From assembly GCA_021300125.1 (NCBI GenBank), contig JAJTHX010000023.1, positions 1 to 26,186 of the forward strand: a DNA stretch of 26,186 bases, in the 5' to 3' direction. This document shows, piece after piece, positions 23,481 through 26,186 of this stretch (position 1 is its first letter; every line of letters begins with the position of its first letter). The notes under the pieces were generated by a model. It saw only the letters and a program-made list of their open reading frames with translations, did no database searches and had not been told where the DNA came from. This DNA comes from Betaproteobacteria bacterium (lineage in GTDB: Bacteria > Pseudomonadota > Gammaproteobacteria > Burkholderiales > SG8-41). Made by a program: the position numbers and the translations under genes.

Positions 23481-23560
23481 GCTGCTGACCATAATCCGCA
23501 GCAAGTCAATGCACCGGCCGCAGGCGCGGCGGGTGATCACACCGAACACGACGGAGCCAG

Positions 23561-25213
23561 TTGAACGTGGAAGCTCAACCGACAGCACCAGGCACACCGG
23601 GCACCGGCCTGGTGCCGCGCCTTCAGACGCTGACCCAGATCCCGCTGCAGCAGAAAATCAGCCTGATGGTGGTCTTGGCTGTGGCTATCGCCTTGGGGGC
23701 GGGCGCCTGGATGTGGAGCAGTACCCCCGATTACCGGGTATTGCATGCCAACCTCGCAGAACGCGAGGGCGGCGCAGTCATCGCGGCACTGCAGCAGATG
23801 AATGTACCCTACAAATTCATCGACGGCACGCTGATGGTGCCGGCGGCGCAGTTGCACGAGGCGCGGATGCGGCTCGCCAGTCAGGGCCTGCCCCGCGGCG
23901 GCGGTGCCGGTTTTGAGCTCATGGAAAACCAGAAACTCGGAGCCAGCCAGTTTGTCGAGCAGATCAACTACCAGCGCGCGCTTGAGGGTGAACTGGCGCG
24001 CTCGATACAGTCCCTGGGTGGCGTGCACAGCGCGCGCGTCCACCTCGCCCTATCGCGCCCGAGCGCGTTCCTCCGTGAACAGCCGCGCACCAGCGCCTCG
24101 GTGCTGGTTAACCTGCACCCGGGGCGCAATCTCGATGCGATGCAGGTGGCTGCAATTGCCCATCTGATCTCGCACAGCGTGCCGGGGCTTCCCGCGAAAA
24201 ACGTATCCATCGTGGATCAGAACGGCACCTTGCTCTCAGGCGAATCGGAGAGCGGCGGCAAACGCTCGCTGGATGCCGGGCAGCTCAAGTTCCAGCAGGA
24301 AATCGAGCAGACCTTCCTGCGCCGCGTCGAAAGCATCCTCGCGCCGGTGTTGGGAGCCGGCAACGTCCGTGCCCAGGTGTCAGCCGAAATCGACTTTACC
24401 GAAACCGAGCAGGCAGAGGAAATCTACAAGCCAAACCAGCGCCCCACCGACGCTGCGATCCGCAGCCAGCAGACCAGCGAAAGCAGCGGCCCCGCCGCAG
24501 CTGCAGCGGGCGGCATACCGGGCGCGCTCAGCAACCAGGCACCCGGCACGGCTTCGGCCCCGATCGCCGCGACTCCCGGCCAGGCCGGCTCCGCGGTCGC
24601 AGCCACGACGCCTGCGGCCGCCGCGGGCGCGCGGCGCGACTCCACGGTCAATTACGAAGTCGACAAGAGCATCCGCCACGTCAAACAGCCGATGGGCCGG
24701 GTCAAGCGGATCTCGGTGGCCGTGGTGGTGAACCACATGACGGTGAACGACGCCAAAGGCAAGCCCAGCACCAAACCGCTGCCCGAAGCGCAGATCGCCC
24801 AGCTCACCGAGCTCGTCCAGGGCGCTGTCGGCTACAGCAAGGAACGCGGCGACGTGGTGTCGGTGGTCAACAGTCCGTTCAAGGTGGCTGAACCGGAAAA
24901 GATCGAAGAACTGCCGCTGTGGAAGAACCCTGAGCATATTGAAACTGCCAAGAACATGGGCAAGCACCTGCTGATCGGCGGTCTTGCGCTGTTCCTGCTT
25001 CTCGGCATCCTGCGTCCGGCGCTGCGCGCCCTGTCACAGCCGCCGCCTTCACCGGTGCTCGCCGCGGGCGCCGAACTCGGCCCCGACGGAACACCCGCAC
25101 AGCTGGGCGCCGCCGGATATGACCAGAGCCTGCAAAACGCGAAGATGATCGCGCGGCAGGACCCGAAAGTCGTCGCGAACGTGGTCAAGGAATGGGTCAA
25201 TGGCAATGGATGA
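23561..25213 (+). CDS. fliF: flagellar MS-ring protein FliF
   Basis: A 550-residue inner-membrane protein that forms the MS ring. The first transmembrane segment is at about 33-52 (ISLMVVLAVAIALGAGAWMW). YscJ/FliF ring-building motifs follow: YRVLHANLAEREGGAVIAAL near 58, RMRLASQGLPRGGGAGFE near 102, and ELARSIQSLGGVHSARVHLA near 143. An Ala/Pro-rich linker lies at about 308-360. The second transmembrane segment is at about 469-486, and the C-terminal FliG-binding tail is DPKVVANVVKEWVNG. The start is TTG 23561 (GGAG four bases before) or GTG 23567 (GGAG ten bases before); either gives nearly the same protein. It overlaps fliG by 14 bases. Confidence 0.96.
   Translation: MNVEAQPTAPGTPGTGLVPRLQTLTQIPLQQKISLMVVLAVAIALGAGAWMWSSTPDYRVLHANLAEREGGAVIAALQQMNVPYKFIDGTLMVPAAQLHEARMRLASQGLPRGGGAGFELMENQKLGASQFVEQINYQRALEGELARSIQSLGGVHSARVHLALSRPSAFLREQPRTSASVLVNLHPGRNLDAMQVAAIAHLISHSVPGLPAKNVSIVDQNGTLLSGESESGGKRSLDAGQLKFQQEIEQTFLRRVESILAPVLGAGNVRAQVSAEIDFTETEQAEEIYKPNQRPTDAAIRSQQTSESSGPAAAAAGGIPGALSNQAPGTASAPIAATPGQAGSAVAATTPAAAAGARRDSTVNYEVDKSIRHVKQPMGRVKRISVAVVVNHMTVNDAKGKPSTKPLPEAQIAQLTELVQGAVGYSKERGDVVSVVNSPFKVAEPEKIEELPLWKNPEHIETAKNMGKHLLIGGLALFLLLGILRPALRALSQPPPSPVLAAGAELGPDGTPAQLGAAGYDQSLQNAKMIARQDPKVVANVVKEWVNGNG
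25187..25191 (+). promoter_or_regulatory. ribosome-binding site that decides the fliG start
   Basis: AAGGA inside the end of fliF is eight bases before ATG 25200 but fourteen before the in-frame ATG 25206. It favours the upstream start, giving MAMDDEGIQK. Confidence 0.55.
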
Positions 25214-26186
25214 TGAAGGCATCCAGAAAAGCGCGATACTGCTGATGTCACTGGGTGAAGACGAGGCGGCGGAAGTGCTCAAGCACCTCGGCCCCCGGGA
25301 AGTGCAGCGCATCGGCGCGGCGATGGCCTCACTGAAATCGGTGACGCGAGAGCAGATCACCGCCACGCTCGGTGAATTCTGCGATAACGCAGCGGGCCAG
25401 AGTAGCATCGGGCTGGCCGCAGACGACTATGTGCGCTCGGTTCTGCGCAAGGCCTTGGGCGATGACCGCGCGGCCAACCTGATAGACCGCATCCTGCAGA
25501 GCAGCGACAACCACGGCATTGACGGACTGAAATGGATGGATGCCGGCGCGGTGGCGGACCTCGTGGGCGAAGAGCATCCGCAGATCATCGCCACCATACT
25601 CGTGTACCTGGATCGCGATCACGCAGCGCAGATACTCCAAAAATTTAATGAAAAGCTGCGCAACGATGTGATGCTGCGCATTGCCACCCTCGACAGCATC
25701 CAGCCGGCGGCGCTGCGCGAACTGAATGACGTGCTTTCTCGCCTGCTGGCCGGGGGCGGCAATTTCAAGAAAGAGCCGATGGGCGGGGCACGCACGGCCG
25801 CCGAAATCCTCAACTTCCTGCCCAACACCCAGGAAGCACCGGTGGTGGAGTCGGTAAAGGAGTTCGATGCGGATCTCGCGCAAAGCATTGTCGACCAGAT
25901 GTTCATCTGGGAAAACTTGCTGGCGCTGGAGGACCGCGCAATCCAGACCCTGTTGCGCGAAGTGCAGTCCGAATCGCTGATCCTAGCGCTCAAGGGGTCC
26001 TCTCAGGAACTGCGCGACAAGATTTTCCGCAACATGTCGCAGCGCGCCGGCGAGATGCTGAAGGAAGACCTCGAGGCCAAGGGCGCGGTACGGGTATCGG
26101 AAGTCGAGGCGCAGCAGAAGGAAATCCTGAAAGTGGTGCGCCGCCTCGCCGACGAGGGCCAGATCATGCTGGCCAGCGGCGGCGGC
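25200..26186 (+). CDS. fliG: flagellar motor switch protein FliG (cut by window end)
   Basis: The reading frame stays open to the last base and gives 329 residues, against 331 in E. coli, so only a few C-terminal residues are missing. FliG forms the C ring, binds FliF and takes torque from MotA. The N-terminal domain has AILLMSLGEDEAAEVLKHL near 11-29. The middle domain has the EHPQ motif in EEHPQIIATILVYL near 124. The C-terminal domain has ALKGSSQELRDKIFRNMSQRAGEMLKEDLEAKG near 262-294 with the charged torque residues kept, and a glycine-rich end (SGGG). Start codons at 25200 or 25206 both overlap fliF; the ribosome-binding site favours 25200. It is co-translated with fliF. Confidence 0.96.
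   Translation, partial: MAMDDEGIQKSAILLMSLGEDEAAEVLKHLGPREVQRIGAAMASLKSVTREQITATLGEFCDNAAGQSSIGLAADDYVRSVLRKALGDDRAANLIDRILQSSDNHGIDGLKWMDAGAVADLVGEEHPQIIATILVYLDRDHAAQILQKFNEKLRNDVMLRIATLDSIQPAALRELNDVLSRLLAGGGNFKKEPMGGARTAAEILNFLPNTQEAPVVESVKEFDADLAQSIVDQMFIWENLLALEDRAIQTLLREVQSESLILALKGSSQELRDKIFRNMSQRAGEMLKEDLEAKGAVRVSEVEAQQKEILKVVRRLADEGQIMLASGGG

Overview
The window reads as chromosomal DNA of a high-G+C, motile betaproteobacterium (Burkholderiales, Rhodocyclales or a relative). The reasons are the rph-rdgB-hemW block facing yicC-gmk-rpoZ-spoT, a stand-alone Bug-family solute-binding protein, and a flagellar cluster with sigma-28 type promoters and a sigma-54 type activator. This placement is inferred from gene content and order; no rRNA or other marker is present. 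I see no tRNA, rRNA, CRISPR array, insertion sequence, integrase or phage gene.

Layout. (1) 28-5061, minus strand: rph, rdgB, hemW, an HD-GYP c-di-GMP phosphodiesterase and a Bug periplasmic binding protein, all read leftward from a promoter near 5100. (2) 5115-9054, plus strand: yicC, gmk, rpoZ, spoT, i.e. RNA turnover, GMP kinase, RNA polymerase omega and the (p)ppGpp synthetase/hydrolase. (3) 9277-16521: a signalling island with a REC-PAS-GGDEF-EAL protein, a small minus-strand protein resembling a degenerate chemoreceptor tip, a translationally coupled trio (single-domain response regulator, REC-PAS-histidine kinase, NarL/LuxR-type regulator) and a cytoplasmic diguanylate cyclase. (4) 16519-21710, plus strand: fliC, fliD, fliS, fliT and a YcgR-like PilZ protein, with sigma-28 type promoters before fliC and fliD and a strong terminator between them. 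(5) 21917-23345, minus strand: a receiver-less sigma-54 activator followed by fliE. (6) 23561-26186, plus strand: fliF and fliG, with fliG cut by the window end at a codon boundary about three residues short of the usual length.

How it works together. Four loci make, degrade or sense c-di-GMP (HD-GYP, GGDEF-EAL, GGDEF with an intact I-site, PilZ/YcgR). They bracket spoT on one side and lie next to flagellin, cap and basal-body genes on the other. The simplest reading is a motility/sessility control region that joins nucleotide second messengers to flagellar assembly. Individual families are well known. The less ordinary items are the chemoreceptor-tip-like small protein, the paralogous receiver domains shared by the kinase and the GGDEF-EAL enzyme, the fliC promoter that overlaps the cyclase stop codon, and the inverted activator-fliE segment. 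I do not see a clearly new system and rate the candidates accordingly.
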